The position numbers and the translations under genes are program-made. DNA of 64,000 bases, taken from NCBI RefSeq assembly GCF_918797505.1, contig NC_092799.1, forward strand, positions 31,260,597 to 31,324,596, given 5' to 3'. How positions within the stretch are numbered: the first letter of the stretch is position 1; the number at the start of each line of letters is the position of its first letter. Below, one piece after another: positions 42,981 to 53,570 of this stretch. Source of the stretch: Bemisia tabaci (taxonomy: Eukaryota; Arthropoda; Insecta; Hemiptera; Aleyrodidae). The notes under the pieces are model-generated. The model had not been told where the DNA came from, ran no database searches, and saw nothing but the letters and a program-made list of their open reading frames with translations.

Positions 42981-43842
42981 TTTGAGCCATCATTGAATTT
43001 TTGGGAGCAGACAACACGGTATTTTACGAACACTAGGAACGAAAGTTGCCCAGAAATGTTACTTAACCATGTAATGCCTTGGCTCGAAGAAGTTTTCAGT
43101 TCAATGAATATAGTTTTGAAAACTAATTATTCTAATTTTCAATCCGTTATTTTGAGGGAACAAGGCCACCACATCATCATACAACTCCATCCTACCATTT
43201 GGCTTAAAGATAAGCTCTACTGCTCACAACTTAGTCATCAGAATACTGTCGAAATAGTATAATTCGACTTTTTCTTTCGACCTCATAAGAATAGCTTAAT
43301 CGATTATTTTACTCTCATGCATTATGGTCCCCTTCCCTCTTGACGGTTACATAATTTGATGAAGAATGTTTCTATAAAAATATAAGAAACCAAGTCTGTA
43401 GACTCGTCATTTCTTCATCCCCGGAGCAAAATACGAGGGGAATTTTGAAATATCGCAGTCGAAACACGTGCTTTTCGAGTCTGGTGAAATATCTTTTGAA
43501 ATCCAGCATTCTTTTCTTTTGTGTTGTTGCGGCAGTCATTAAGACATTTTTAAAGGCTTGAGAGAGCATTCAAAATGAAATTTAAGGCCTCAGCTTAAAA
43601 TCAGTACTCATTTCCCCGATTCGTATCTGCGAACGAAGTGCCGACAGCATGGCAATTGAACCAAGTTCTCTTTATTCCATTATTGGAGTGGGTTACGTAT
43701 TTCTACGTCGATCTTTTTCCTTTTCTGTGCCAATTAATATTCCTGAAGAAATCTTCAGTTCTTCTTTCTTCAGTCTTAACATATTTTTCTCGGCGTTCGG
43801 CGCATCGCGGCGTGACCCTTTTTAGTGAAAACACCCCGTAAT
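42981..43842. other. Intergenic, nothing recognised
   Basis: An 89-residue plus-strand frame (42993-43262) shows no motif. No supported gene. Confidence 0.4.
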
Positions 43843-43980
43843 TGGACTACATTTTGCGATTTGGAATTACAATCTAGCTCAGTTTAGAAACAACGTATGT
43901 ACCATTTCGTTCCCTATACACATGCGTGTTTTTACGGATGAGATAGAAATTATAGTTCCTAATTGCAAAATGTAATCTAA
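43843..43980. mobile_element. TACATTTTGCAATTTGGAAC-family MITE, copy 2
   Basis: TGGACTACATTTTGCGATTT to AATTGCAAAATGTAATCTAA, same layout as 42287-42424, moderately diverged. Confidence 0.8.
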
Positions 43981-44285
43981 CTTACCTTGATTTGTGACGT
44001 AGCTTAGTGTACGGTATATTATTTTCCTAAAGGACAAAAACATTGTCCCTCTGAATTTTTAATGGTTTTTTCTCACCCCAAGCAGGATATTTGGTGTAAA
44101 TTTTAATCAAACTATAATTTTCATACATTTTTCTGCAAAAAAAAAAAAAATGAAAGAAAGTGCGGAGATTTTGAACGTCGCATAATTGAACCTAAGTGCA
44201 AACAATCGAATACTCTATCACAAAAGAAATCCAGTTTTCCTGGGAAGATCCCACACCCAGCTTTGAAAAATACTTATTGCTTGTT
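43981..44285. other. Intergenic; A-run
   Basis: AT-rich with an A13 run near 44138. No gene. Confidence 0.4.
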
Positions 44286-44695
44286 CACTGAAAAAGAATC
44301 TAGGTGTATTTACTAAGAAAAGGGTAAAATTACCAAGAATTCAGGGTTCTATTTGATCCCAGTTTTTTCTTGGTAAAATTACCATTTATGGAATTGGTAA
44401 ATTAACCGAGAAATATCGGTAAAATTGAACTTTCTCGGTATTTTTACTGGACCTTGGTAAAAATGCCAATATTTTTTATCGACTGTGGTAGAATTACCGA
44501 GATAAAATGGCAAAATTACTGGGAATTGATTACCAATAAAAGTGGTATTCTTACCTGAAAAAACAGTATAAATACCGGTTTTTAGGTAAGTTTACTAGTC
44601 TGTCTTGGTAAAATTACCAATAATTGGTAAAAAAAAGTGAGATGGTAAAGGTACCAACGGACCTTGGTAAAAGCGCCGAGAAATTTTGTTCAGTG
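44286..44695. mobile_element. CAC...GTG element packed with TTGGTAAAATTACCAA words
   Basis: Begins CACTGAAAAAGAAT and ends AAATTTTGTTCAGTG. The 410 bp between hold about a dozen TTGGTAA / TTACCAA words in both orientations, many forming perfect short palindromes. Same end pattern as 26180-27316 but a different internal word. The flanks TT and TG do not give a clean 2-bp duplication. Confidence 0.8.
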
Positions 44696-44885
44696 TGAGT
44701 AATGATTAATCTAGGGAACTTAACATAACAGCCTACCTACTAAAATTGCAACCGTGACAACGTACGTTCTCTAGGCATGATAGCATTTTTCTACCTGTCA
44801 TAACCAGAGAAATTTCATCAAGCGAACTTTGATTCTCAAAGCTTCAATTTCACTGCGCATTATTTAACGCTTGCTTACCGCAACG

Positions 44886-45152
44886 CATATCGACGGTGTA
44901 AGTTCGCAACCACGTATCTCGGTTTGCGACGTCGCAGACTTCCTGTCATACTTCATTTTTTAAAACGAAGAATTACTTAACGGCAATTCTTTGGAACTGC
45001 CGAGATTTTTCTCCTCTGTGCGAAAAAAAATCTGCAAAACCTTCAAGGAATGATGTCCATTTGTTCGCATTTTAGAAAAATAATATAGAGGCGGAGATTT
45101 TCAAACACCGCCGCAAACGAGATACGTGATTGCGGAATTACGCCGTCGATAT
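44886..45152. mobile_element. CATATCGACGGTG-family MITE, copy 1
   Basis: Left CATATCGACGGTGTAAGTTC with ACCACGTATCTCGGTTTGCG; right mirrored ACGAGATACGTG and CGCCGTCGATAT. The copy at 62692-62954 has the same layout in the other orientation. Confidence 0.8.
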
Positions 45153-45199
45153 TTTTTTCGAGCCTGGCACAACGAAGAACCGCGGGCGCGGAGGAGCCG

Positions 45200-45368
45200 G
45201 CCAGGTTGGCCTAGTGGTCAGCGCGTCTGACTCTAGGTCAATAGGTCCCGGGTTCGAATTCCGGTAGTGGCGTCTAATTTTCACGGAATTGACGAGTAGA
45301 TTTGGTGAAACGGATTCTCCTCGGCCCTAATCTCTGAAAATTGGAAAAACCCGGAGCATGGAGATCCC
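45200..45368 (+). mobile_element. tRNA-derived SINE-like sequence
   Basis: 45200-45272 folds as a tRNA-like unit. It has A box TGGCCTAGTGG and a perfect B box GGTTCGAATTC inside a paired T stem (CCGGG/TCCGG). The loop CTCTAGG would carry anticodon CTA, and four outer acceptor pairs are GCCA/TGGC. The inner acceptor pairs are lost, so a tRNA gene is unlikely. The following 95 bp are tRNA-unrelated, as in a SINE body. It would be read by RNA polymerase III. Confidence 0.65.
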
Positions 45369-45369
45369 A

Positions 45370-45613
45370 CACTGAAAATAAAAGTTCGGTAAATCCGAGC
45401 TAGTTAGGATCATATGGAACCACGATTTTGTTCGGTACACACGACCGAATTATTCGGTCTGCTCAGCCGAACTATTCAGTCCACTGAACCGAACTGTAAG
45501 AATTTATTATGGTTCGGTCGCACAAACCGAACAATTCGGTTGGGTGTACCGAACAAAACCTGGTTCCATATAATCCTAACTAGTTCGGATTTACCGAACT
45601 TTTTTTATCAGTG
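45370..45613. mobile_element. CAC...GTG element packed with TTCGGT/ACCGAA words
   Basis: Inverted ends CACTGAAAATAAAAGTTCGG and mirrored ACCGAACTTTTTTTATCAGTG-like, with arms of about 55 bp (AACTAGTTCGGATTTACCGA). CA flanks both sides (45368-45369, 45614-45615). Inside, GTTCGGT and ACCGAAC recur about twelve times. Confidence 0.85.
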
Positions 45614-46046
45614 CACGATGTCTACGGACACGAAACATTGTCTGAAGTTGCCTGAAGGTGCTAGACACAAAGCCATTAAACCAGCAGGGGAAAAAAAAAA
45701 CGCGGAGGAAGTCTGTTTTCCTTTGATAATGACCCCGGGTTTTCTCATCGTGTTTCTTTTTTTTTTGTTAATTTCATCATTGTATCGGCAACAGCGCACG
45801 GAGGTAAAGTAACGTAAATTCGATACCGCACGTTGTAAATGTGCGCGCCTCCATCGCCTCCATCCCCGCTATTCTTTCTCATTTTTATTTTTTTTCCAGG
45901 GGAGTCAAGGCGAGTTATTTAACTGTGATTTCGGAGTTTGAACGGTCGTTATTATGCGCGGAATTCAATTCCTCGCACGTGTTCCCGCCCCCACCCACCC
46001 GAGGCCTCCGAGGTGACGGATCGCCGTGAAAACTCCGCTTATTACT
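45614..46046. other. Intergenic, nothing recognised
   Basis: A plus-strand frame that starts inside the previous element extends here; no motif. Confidence 0.4.
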
Positions 46047-46165
46047 CCCGCGCTAAAGAAGAACGCCGTATAAACATTCCAGAGTTGCCAAATCTCCTTC
46101 AATAAAACGTTTATTTTAGAGGCAAGTAATGAGTTTTTTTTCTTGAAATTTTCAGGAACTTCAGG
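46047..46165. mobile_element. CTGCCGTGCTAAGG-family left-end fragment
   Basis: CGCTAAAGAAGAACGCCGTA, then ACATTCCAGAGTTGCCAAAT, follow the family's left end; the first bases and the right part are missing. Confidence 0.6.
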
Positions 46166-46254
46166 TAAAATTGGGAACAAAATCATATGAAAAATTGGAA
46201 GGATAATCTATACTATAAGCTCCAAGACCTCCTAATTTTGCGAAACTGGTGACG

Positions 46255-46545
46255 CTTAGTTCCAGCGTTCTACCGGGCCGATTTTCATAATTTTTGCGGT
46301 ATTGACGGGCAATTGTGCTCTAGATAAGCACACTCTTTCAGATTTTGAAAAATATCGGCCAGGTTTTTCATATTACGTGGTAATAGTGCGATTTGCTCTC
46401 CATTAAGCAATGTAAATTTATGTGTTTTTGTCATAGTTCGTTTGAGCATTCTACTTGGGCGATTTCATATTTTTGGTAAATCGACAGGTAATAGGCTCTT
46501 GATGAGCCCGCTCTAATCAGATTTTGGAAAAAGACCCAGGTTTTT
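46255..46545. repeat. Diverged tandem repeat near a Helitron-like end
   Basis: Two units (about 46275-46370 and 46450-46540) share GGGCGATTTTCATAATTTTT-like starts, ATTGACAGGTAATAGGCTCT and TCAGATTTTGGAAAAA. A third unit lies at 8690-8756, also next to a Helitron-like end. Confidence 0.65.
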
Positions 46546-46955
46546 TTAAATGCATGCGAATTAAGTGAGTGAATTTCCGAGTGCTCCAGAGGACTGCTCC
46601 CGCTATGCGCGGGGATGCGCAGTGGTCGAGTGTGTGAGTTGCGCAGTAGGTGTGTAGCCTGCGATCTGCTTACACTTATCTACACAAGATTTCCGCGATT
46701 TCCTCAAGAGGAGCGGTGGCCGTGTCGTCTCGACCTCGGAGTGTTCACATGATCAAGGATGTGGTTCGATCCGCATCCAGTGATACTAATAATTATCCGA
46801 TTTAAACAGATCGTTGTTTTACTGTTCTTCTTTCCTCAAGAGACATTCCAAAACGCGTCCTTTGACTTCAAAATTTTGTTTTTTTTTCATAACCCAAAAT
46901 TATGTCTTCTATTACGTTACCTCATCTCGAATTTTTTTAGGGATAAATAATAAAC

Positions 46956-47064
46956 CTATACTAATAGGAGGGTAAAAATTAGCGCGAAGCGGGTGCCCAT
47001 TGATGACGCGCGAGCGCCTTCGCGTGGGGTTGGGCCGCGTAGCGGCGGGGGCGTAGCCCCCTAG
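46956..47064 (+). mobile_element. Short Helitron-like element
   Basis: Starts CCTATACTAATAGGAGGGTA, close to the TCTATACTA start common in animal Helitrons, preceded by A. It ends in hairpin GGGGGC-GTA-GCCCCC (47047-47061) overlapping terminal CTAG (47061-47064), followed by T. A 3' hairpin, CTRR end and A/T insertion site match Helitrons. At 109 bp it cannot code for RepHel. Confidence 0.7.
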
Positions 47065-47089
47065 TATTCGTATATTCACCAAGAAATTT

Positions 47090-47155
47090 GTGTTTTATCG
47101 AAGGATATTTGGCAACGCTTGAAAGTTCATACGCCGTTTTTCATGAGCACGGCAG
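47090..47155. mobile_element. CTGCCGTGCTAAGG-family right-end fragment
   Basis: TATTTGGCAACGCTTGAAAG, then ACGCCGTTTTTCATGAGC and ACGGCAG. It lies 23 bp left of a full copy. Confidence 0.65.
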
Positions 47156-47178
47156 AGTACGCTTCGATTGACCGCGGA

Positions 47179-47431
47179 CTGCCGTACTAAGGAAGAACGC
47201 CGTATGAACATTCGGGTGTTGCCAAATTTCCTCTGATGAAACAAGAATTCCCCGGTAAATTTATGAATATTTTCTTTCCAATCTTTCATATTATTTTGCT
47301 CGCGGTTTCACCTAAAGTACCTGAAAGTTTCAAGAAAAAATATTCATAACTTTCCTCAAAAATGAACATTTTATCAAAGGAAACTTGGCAACTCTCGAAT
47401 GTTCGCACGGCGTTCTTCCCTAGCATTGCAG
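47179..47431. mobile_element. CTGCCGTGCTAAGG-family MITE, full copy
   Basis: 253 bp with ends CTGCCGTACTAAGGAAGAAC and mirrored GGCGTTCTTCCCTAGCATTG then CAG. The inner half (AAAATATTCATAACTTTCCT) is typical of the family. Confidence 0.8.
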
Positions 47432-48114
47432 CAGGAAAGTCGGCTTATCAACCCAGCCCGGCAACGGGGAACTTTTTACTGGGAAAGAAGAAGAAGCAAT
47501 TATAGCGGATTCCAGGGGGCGAGAGAGGGAATAATCAGGCCTTTCTCTGTTGCATGATAATCTCCCCTGAAAGCTTTTCAAGCTCGGATTTGTGCGATTC
47601 GATATCGATGGGACGAGGACGCGGCTCATTCCGGTCATTAAGAGGAGCCATTCCTCCTTATTTGGCTTTTTCGATGATTTTTGAAGGTCTCCCCGAGTGG
47701 TGATTTGCTTTATCGCTGTACGGCGCACCGGCAGTAATATCATCAAGTTCTCAATTACGTGCTTCTATAGCCGAGATTGAGCCTCTTCATCGGTATCTTC
47801 AGCCCTATCTCCATTTACAGGGTCTGAAAATGAAAGGCGATATTTTAACGGAGAGTTTCATGAAACGTTACCATTCGCCTGTTTTCCGCTGATGGAGAAT
47901 TTGCACACAAAAATGTTATTGCTTCCTCCGGGAGTGCCTATGAGCTGAGTTCGCAATATTTTTCATAATTTTTTTCTGACATGGAAAATTGGAAAAAATA
48001 GATTTAAATGTGAGAAAATTTGCCGCCTTGTGATGTCGTCTGGCAGCATTTTCCATTTAAACATATGTATTTTAGCAGATTAGGTTATTTTGTCATATAT
48101 ATCTTATCCCATAA
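47432..48114. other. Intergenic, nothing recognised
   Basis: A 108-residue minus-strand frame (47420-47746) has no motif and overlaps the MITE edge. Confidence 0.4.
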
Positions 48115-48462
48115 TGGACCACTAGGCAAGGTACGAATTTAAGCAATCTGATACATGTTTCTTAACCAGAATTTCACGGAAAACACAATTCACACAACGA
48201 AAATTACAACATCCAACTCTTAACAAAGATATTAACGTTTTTATTACACATTGGTTACGAGGAATTTGAACTGCCCGCTCTCAAGAAACTCAAAGCTCTA
48301 CGTAAGTCAAATCGCATACAACAACGGTTTCAACAAGCTTCTCAACCTAGCAATGTTCATTTCCCACCATGTGTTGTTCAAACAAAAAGCAATTTGTTAT
48401 AGCTGAGCCAAAGCGTCAAGATCGAGGTTGCCAGATTTTTATATCGTAGAGACCTCAATAAC
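48115..48462. mobile_element. TGGACCACTAG-family element, left part
   Basis: TGGACCACTAGGCAAGGTAC to TCAAGATCGAGGTTGCCAGA, colinear with 25343-25690; the right half is missing. Confidence 0.8.
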
Positions 48463-48507
48463 TCAATAGGCCCTTAATTAACGAGCACAACCCATCTTTC
48501 CACTTGC

Positions 48508-48540
48508 ACATAGTTCCATTCAGCATAAATACGTCAAAAT
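48508..48540. repeat. Single arm of the AGCATAAATACGTC hairpin family
   Basis: CACATAGTTCCATTCAGCAT then AAATACGTC matches an arm of 32208-32284; no partner arm is adjacent. Confidence 0.65.
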
Positions 48541-48544
48541 GTTC

Positions 48545-48950
48545 AGTTTCTTCCAGCAGCTTATCGATGATTTTGAAGAATAGGACCTCGATGACTCCTA
48601 GGACCCTCGTTTCGACGGGTACTGCTTCACGTATTGGGCGAGCTGAAAGCGTGAGGCGAATGTGTGACCCGAGCGGGAGGCGGGAAACAGTGGTGTTTGC
48701 CGATGCACGCTGGAGCCGGCAGCCAACACACCTGATAGTCACGTTATTGATTTATGAGGGTTAAAATCATTATCACCAATTGCTTCATTGCTCCCAGCTC
48801 CCCGAGGCGAGCTGCCAAGTTCGCGTCAGCGACCTGCAACCGCCCCCAACTCGAGCTTCCGATCGGTGAATTTTCGCCAAACGCGGCAACCTCCTCCGAG
48901 ACTCCGCAAACCGCACTCGAGGCTGCTTTTTTAATTGCACAGTGAGGCAC
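48545..48950. other. GC-rich region, no gene recognised
   Basis: GC- and CpG-richer than its surroundings, so frames of 60-95 residues are open on both strands. No domain. A host regulatory or exonic segment is possible. Confidence 0.35.
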
Positions 48951-49073
48951 CGTTGTCTAATTGTACTAACGATTGAGTCAGTTCTTCGTTTCCTTTAAAA
49001 GGAACGTAAATTCGATCCGAGGTTGTGAAATTTCCTTAAACAATTCAATATTTCGTCGGTTCCTTCACTAAAG

Positions 49074-49291
49074 AACGTAACTCCATTTCAATGTTGCCAA
49101 ATTAGTCCTCGCAAATCATTCATAAATCAAGAGAATCTTGGGCATTTCTAACTGAAAATTTCGTCGATTTCACCCTAGATTCCATACAAAAATCAGACTA
49201 ATTTTGGATAAAAATTGTTCACGTACATTTTTGTAAAATGAATTAATTGTTTGAGTCAATTTGGCAACCGTGGAATGGAGTTACGTTCTTT
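49074..49291. mobile_element. MITE-like inverted repeat, AAAGAACGTAACTCC ends
   Basis: AAAGAACGTAACTCCATTTC then AATGTTGCCAAATTA at the left, mirrored at 49257-49291. About 218 bp. AACGTAA words nearby (49010) may be older fragments. Confidence 0.75.
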
Positions 49292-49997
49292 CGTGCTGAA
49301 GACGACGATTTCCAAAGAATGCAGAATATACCTGCATAATCCGTCCAAAATATTGCTGATTCTTACTTGTAATCAAGAGAAAAATCGGTGAAATTTTCAG
49401 GCAAAAACCCTTAGTAGTTTCCCGGTGGAAATTTTGCAATATTGAAATGTAGTTACGACATTTCGTCTGGGAAAGGATGATTTGAACCAAGTTTAACGGA
49501 GAGGAACCGATTACATCAAGATCTAGGTTAGAGAAAGATTTCAAAGTTTAGTTCCTCCCTAAAACGCAATGATAGAGATGAAGTTAAATACCTACTTTCC
49601 TGTTTAAAATAATTTTTTTCTCCTCTCTGGTGTTTTGATAGGAGAACAAAAGTGGTTAATGTAGCACTGTAAACCATTATATTCCAGACACTCCGAATTT
49701 TTATTCAATTCTGCAATGTGTATGAACTAGAATGACTTATATTTTCTTTGCTTTTTCGTGGTTTACAGATTACGCACTTCATCGGTTTGATCAAACTGCT
49801 GAACATGCTCGGTGAATAACACTTCGCGTAAAGTTCGAGAGTGTTTCTGGCTGGTGATCAGCTGATGAAATCGGAAATGCTGAACATTTCCGGTGAATAT
49901 ATACTCGACGCTGAATATTTCGCGCCCTACGAGAGACTGTTTCGTGTGATGTTAGTGCTCAGTGATCAGCTGCTAAAACCGAAAATGAAGATGTTGC
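49292..49997. other. Intergenic; small internal duplication
   Basis: TGGTGATCAGCTGATGAAAT (49852) and CAGTGATCAGCTGCTAAAAC (49959) are similar short blocks. No gene. Confidence 0.4.
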
Positions 49998-50493
49998 ATG
50001 TTGCATGTGTGAGGAATTTGCGATTTGACTGTTGATTCTTCTGCAAAAGTTCGCGAGAAACACGATGGTGCCACTGGTTTTCTCTGAAATCAACTCCCAA
50101 GCTCAAAAAAAGCTCTCAAGTTGACGCAAAAATGGAGGGAATATCCCAAGCTATCCTGAGAGTCCACCTCTACATCAAGACCAACTCTCCATTCAAAGAT
50201 AGGGAGCAAATACATTGACAGGACTGCCACTTTATTTGGGGACTTCGAAACTGAAAACACGGCAACCCTGCTAATGTATTATTTGCTCGCTATCTTTGAA
50301 TGGAGAGTTTGTCTTGATATAGAGGTGGGCTCTCAGGATAGCGTGGGATATCCCCTCCATTTTGGCCTCAACTTGAGAGCTTTTTTTGAGCTTGGGTGAT
50401 GATTTTAGAGAAAACCAGTGGCACCATCGTGTTTCTCGCGAACTTTTACACATATATCAATGGTCAAATCGCAAATTCCTCACACATGCGACA
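49998..50493. mobile_element. Long foldback element, arms of about 215 bp
   Basis: The left arm 49998-50217 is mirrored at 50273-50493 with high identity (TTCGCGAGAAACACGATGGT, ACTTGAGAGCTTTTTTTGAG, TTGAATGGAGAGTTTGTCTT in the right arm). A spacer of about 55 bp lies between. Transcripts would form a hairpin of more than 200 bp. Confidence 0.85.
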
Positions 50494-50757
50494 TCTCCAT
50501 TAAGGGTGGGAAATGAACAATGTTTGATTGATAAAGCCTGCCAAAACCGTCGTAGAGCGCGATTTGACCCACATGCAGTATTGTGTGTCTTGTGACCGAG
50601 CAATTCAAATTTTTCGTAACCATTGTAAAATTAAAACGTCAATATCTGAATTGGGAGTTGATAAATTTTATATGCAAGAATCGTGTTTTACGTGAAATTC
50701 TGGTTAAGAAACATGTATCAGAATGTTTAAATTCGTACCTTGTCTGGTGGTCCATTG
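50494..50757. mobile_element. TGGACCACTAG-family element, right part
   Basis: GGGAAATGAACAATGTTTGA to TTCGTACCTTGTCTGGTGGT then CCA; matches the right half of the family. The foldback joins it on the left. Confidence 0.75.
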
Positions 50758-51054
50758 AAATGACAGGAATAATTATAGGGGGCTACGGTACGCTCTCTGA
50801 TCGCCTTTCAGTTTAGTCGTTCCAAACGCTTCGCGCCTTAGACACTTTACGTTAAGCGTTACTATTATGCTTTTATATTATAGAGTAAGAGTTGTGATAT
50901 GATTGGATTTGGAACATATATATTTCGATAATATTTATAATTAATTTTAAAAAGTTCCCATGCATTGGTAAATAAAATATAAAAATTCTATACCTAGATC
51001 TCGTGAATATAAACGCAATTATACTCGACTTGGGCACTAAAAGATTCCCAACCG
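50758..51054. other. Intergenic, nothing recognised
   Basis: AT-rich spacer. Confidence 0.4.
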
Positions 51055-51280
51055 CACTGGAAAAAAAAACACATTGGATCTAGAGTCCAGACTCTTAAAA
51101 ACATTGACAAGAAAAAGTTCTCTTGATTCAATCAGAATCTACCTTAAATCAAGAACCAAGCCTCTTAATTCAAGCGGATTTCATTTTGATTCAAGCAAAA
51201 ACCCGATTGAATCAAGAGTATTTTTCTTGTCAATGTTTTCAGGAGTCTGGACTCTAGATCCAATGTGTTTTTTTCCAGTG
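51055..51280. mobile_element. CACTGGAAAA-family MITE, best copy
   Basis: Ends CACTGGAAAAAAAAACACAT and mirrored TGTGTTTTTTTCCAGTG; CG on both flanks (51053-51054, 51281-51282) suggests a 2-bp duplication. Inside, TTGGATCTAGAGTCCAGACT is itself mirrored, and TTGATTCAA words fill the centre. Confidence 0.9.
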
Positions 51281-52285
51281 CGCGGGAATTCCTAGGGCTT
51301 CCTTTAAGGAGGATTATGGGGACTCCTCTATAGTTCCATGGTAGTCCTGAGGGCCTCCTCTCTAAAAATAATGAAAAGTTGAGTCGTCTCGAGAGCAATT
51401 TTGAGCTCCTCTTGCCGAAAACTTGATCGAATCCCAATTTCACAGATGGAGGATGTATCGCGCAATATCTAGCAAAATAATTCATATTCCTCGAGAGGGG
51501 CCAAGTAGATTTCCGGCCCTGGCTCCGCTCATTCAAACAGTAATTTAACCTTAAAGTTAGTTTTGTAGAGGGCGAATTGAAACACTGTCAAATTTTATTA
51601 GGGTCAAAGTTGTGCAAAATATTGTATTTCTAAGAGCATGCGTACATAGTCCTTGTTATGGTCCATGAACAAGGAGATTAAACGGACAGAGGGAAGCGGA
51701 GTGAGGCAGCGTGTGTAAAAGCGATGAACGCGTTGGAGTAAAACATCAAAGGACACTAAAAAGTTGCCTGGTTGTGGTCACCTAATTTGATTTTCGGCGC
51801 AGATAGACGCCGGTCATAAAAACTAAGCACTCGCTTTTTGCGGGCAATGATTGTTGGAAAGAGCCTTGCGCGGCCTTTACGAGGAGTACCGCAGATGTAA
51901 TTCCTTTGCCCTTCATACCTCGAGCGTCTCGCGTAATCACTTATTTTATAAGCCGTTCCGGGCAATGTAATCGTGGTCGGAAAACGCCATTCGTGTCCGA
52001 GATTTTCGAATCAAATTCGTGAGTCAGTAAGTTTTTTTCGCCAATTCTAACTTCCGCGGAGGGAAGAGGAAGAGATAGAGGAAGAAACTGAATTCTCCTT
52101 GGTCGGATCGAGCAATAATTTAATTTTGACGCTTTCTACGATCAAAGCAAGTTTTCAATGTTTTCATCACACAGACGCGTTTCCCCTCCCCCTCCCCCAA
52201 GCGTAAGGTAAATATTTTTAATAGATGATTTCTTGGTGGTATATTTAGTGGTGCACCTAGAATGACGACAGTGGGTCCGTTGAGC
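51281..52285. other. Intergenic, nothing recognised
   Basis: A 123-residue minus-strand frame (51165-51536) arises partly inside the MITE. No motif. Confidence 0.4.
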
Positions 52286-52689
52286 TGGTCACAGAATTGT
52301 GTTTTGATGCTTGATTCTTGTAGATTAGCTATAAATATTAAGATCTGTCCAAATCGCGACTTTCTACGTTCAATATTAATCGAGATATCGCCCTTTGAAA
52401 AGTCGGGTTTTTGACGTCATCCGACGCGGTATTAACACCTTGGTTTCTTCCACCTTGCTTTCTTTCGCGTTTCACGGAGAATTACCAGTGCTAATATGTG
52501 TCTCCCTGCTGATAAAACTATTGTGGAAGAAACGAAGGGTGTCACTACCGCAGTGGATGTCGTCAGAACCCGACTTTTCGAAGGGCGATATTGCGGTTAA
52601 TATTGAGCTTAGAAAGTTGCGGTTCGGACGGATCTATAATTTTTAGCTAATCTACAAGAATCAAGCATCAAAACACGATTCTGAGACCA
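52286..52689. mobile_element. Long inverted-repeat MITE, GGTCTCAGAATCGTG ends
   Basis: Arms of about 165 bp: GTGTTTTGATGCTTGATTCT, then ATATCGCCCTTTGAAAAGTC and TTTCTTCCACC, mirrored at 52524-52689. The spacer is about 70 bp. Outermost bases are GGTCACAGAAT at the left and ATTCTGAGACC at the right. Confidence 0.85.
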
Positions 52690-52822
52690 GTGGCGCCCAC
52701 GAGACTGCATAAATACTTCACGCATTGCGCATACGCACCGTAGAGTACGAGCAATGCGTGAAGTATCCTCCGTTTGATACGCGCAATGCGAGAAGTATTC
52801 GTGCAGTCTTGTAGGCGCTAAC
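52683..52822. repeat. Inverted repeat of the GCGCCTACAAGACTGCA family
   Basis: CGAGACTGCATAAATACTTC at 52698 is mirrored by GAAGTATTCGTGCAGTCTTG at 52793, with GCAATGCG words between. The same block is tandem at 63826-63965 and single near 11660. Confidence 0.75.
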
Positions 52823-53043
52823 ACAGGTTCCGTGCTGGCTGCACAGATGTGTTTGGCTTTGGATCTAACTCGCGGAGTCAGCGTTTTTCAACTCGGTATG
52901 GATTATTGTCTTTTAAAATGATAAAAAAAATTAGGTACGTAAAATTCAACTATAATTTCCAACTACTTTCCTCTCTTTCTAATGCACTTGCTTGTGTCTC
53001 TGGCCCACTAGAGGTCAAATATCGACTCGCATACCTTCCAACA
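52823..53043. other. Intergenic, nothing recognised
   Basis: Short spacer with no motif. Confidence 0.4.
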
Positions 53044-53110
53044 CTACCGTGCTAAGAAGAACGCCGTATGAGCCTTAAGACGTTGCCAAGTTTCTTCCGA
53101 TTAAAACTGA
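53044..53110. mobile_element. CTGCCGTGCTAAGG-family left-end fragment
   Basis: CTACCGTGCTAAGAAGAACG then CGTATGAGCC and ACGTTGCCAAGTTTCTTCCG. Confidence 0.65.
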
Positions 53111-53431
53111 TCTTTGTCTAAGGAGTGACTGTATTATCACCGATTGACTCTGTGTGTTATGTCGGTTTCAAGAGGTCGTAGTAAACCAATGGTGGCTGAA
53201 GGTAAAAGTTTTAGCTCCCCACTAACTTTATTAATTTTCCCTACTCCACAGAGTGAAATGTGTGAAGTTGCATCGTGGAAATATAATTTTCCATACTTAT
53301 AATGTAGCATTGTCCAGTCGGTATCCAATGGCGTAACCCCTTCGGGTTTCTTAATTTATTATATTCAACAAAACCGGAAGTTTATGAATAGTTCAAACGT
53401 CCCGAAGGATCGAGCACATCGTCATAGTAAA

Positions 53432-53570
53432 TGGATTACATTTTACAATTTAGAACTAGAAATTCTAGCCCGGTTTAAAAATAACGCATGCACCATCAGT
53501 TTCCCAATGCACATAAGTGTTTTTCCAGAACAGCCAGAATTTATAGGTCCAAATTGCAAAATGCAGTCCA
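53432..53570. mobile_element. TACATTTTGCAATTTGGAAC-family MITE, copy 3
   Basis: TGGATTACATTTTACAATTT to CAAATTGCAAAATGCAGTCC; the same centre (AAGTGTTTTTCCAGAACAGC) as the copy at 42287. Confidence 0.8.

Noticed and set aside
42993..43262. 89-residue plus-strand frame that first looked like a transposase tail
   Set aside because: No conserved DDE-type residues or spacing on closer reading.
45200..45272. Suppressor-type tRNA with CTA anticodon
   Set aside because: Three inner acceptor pairs are lost and the sequence runs into a SINE-like body.
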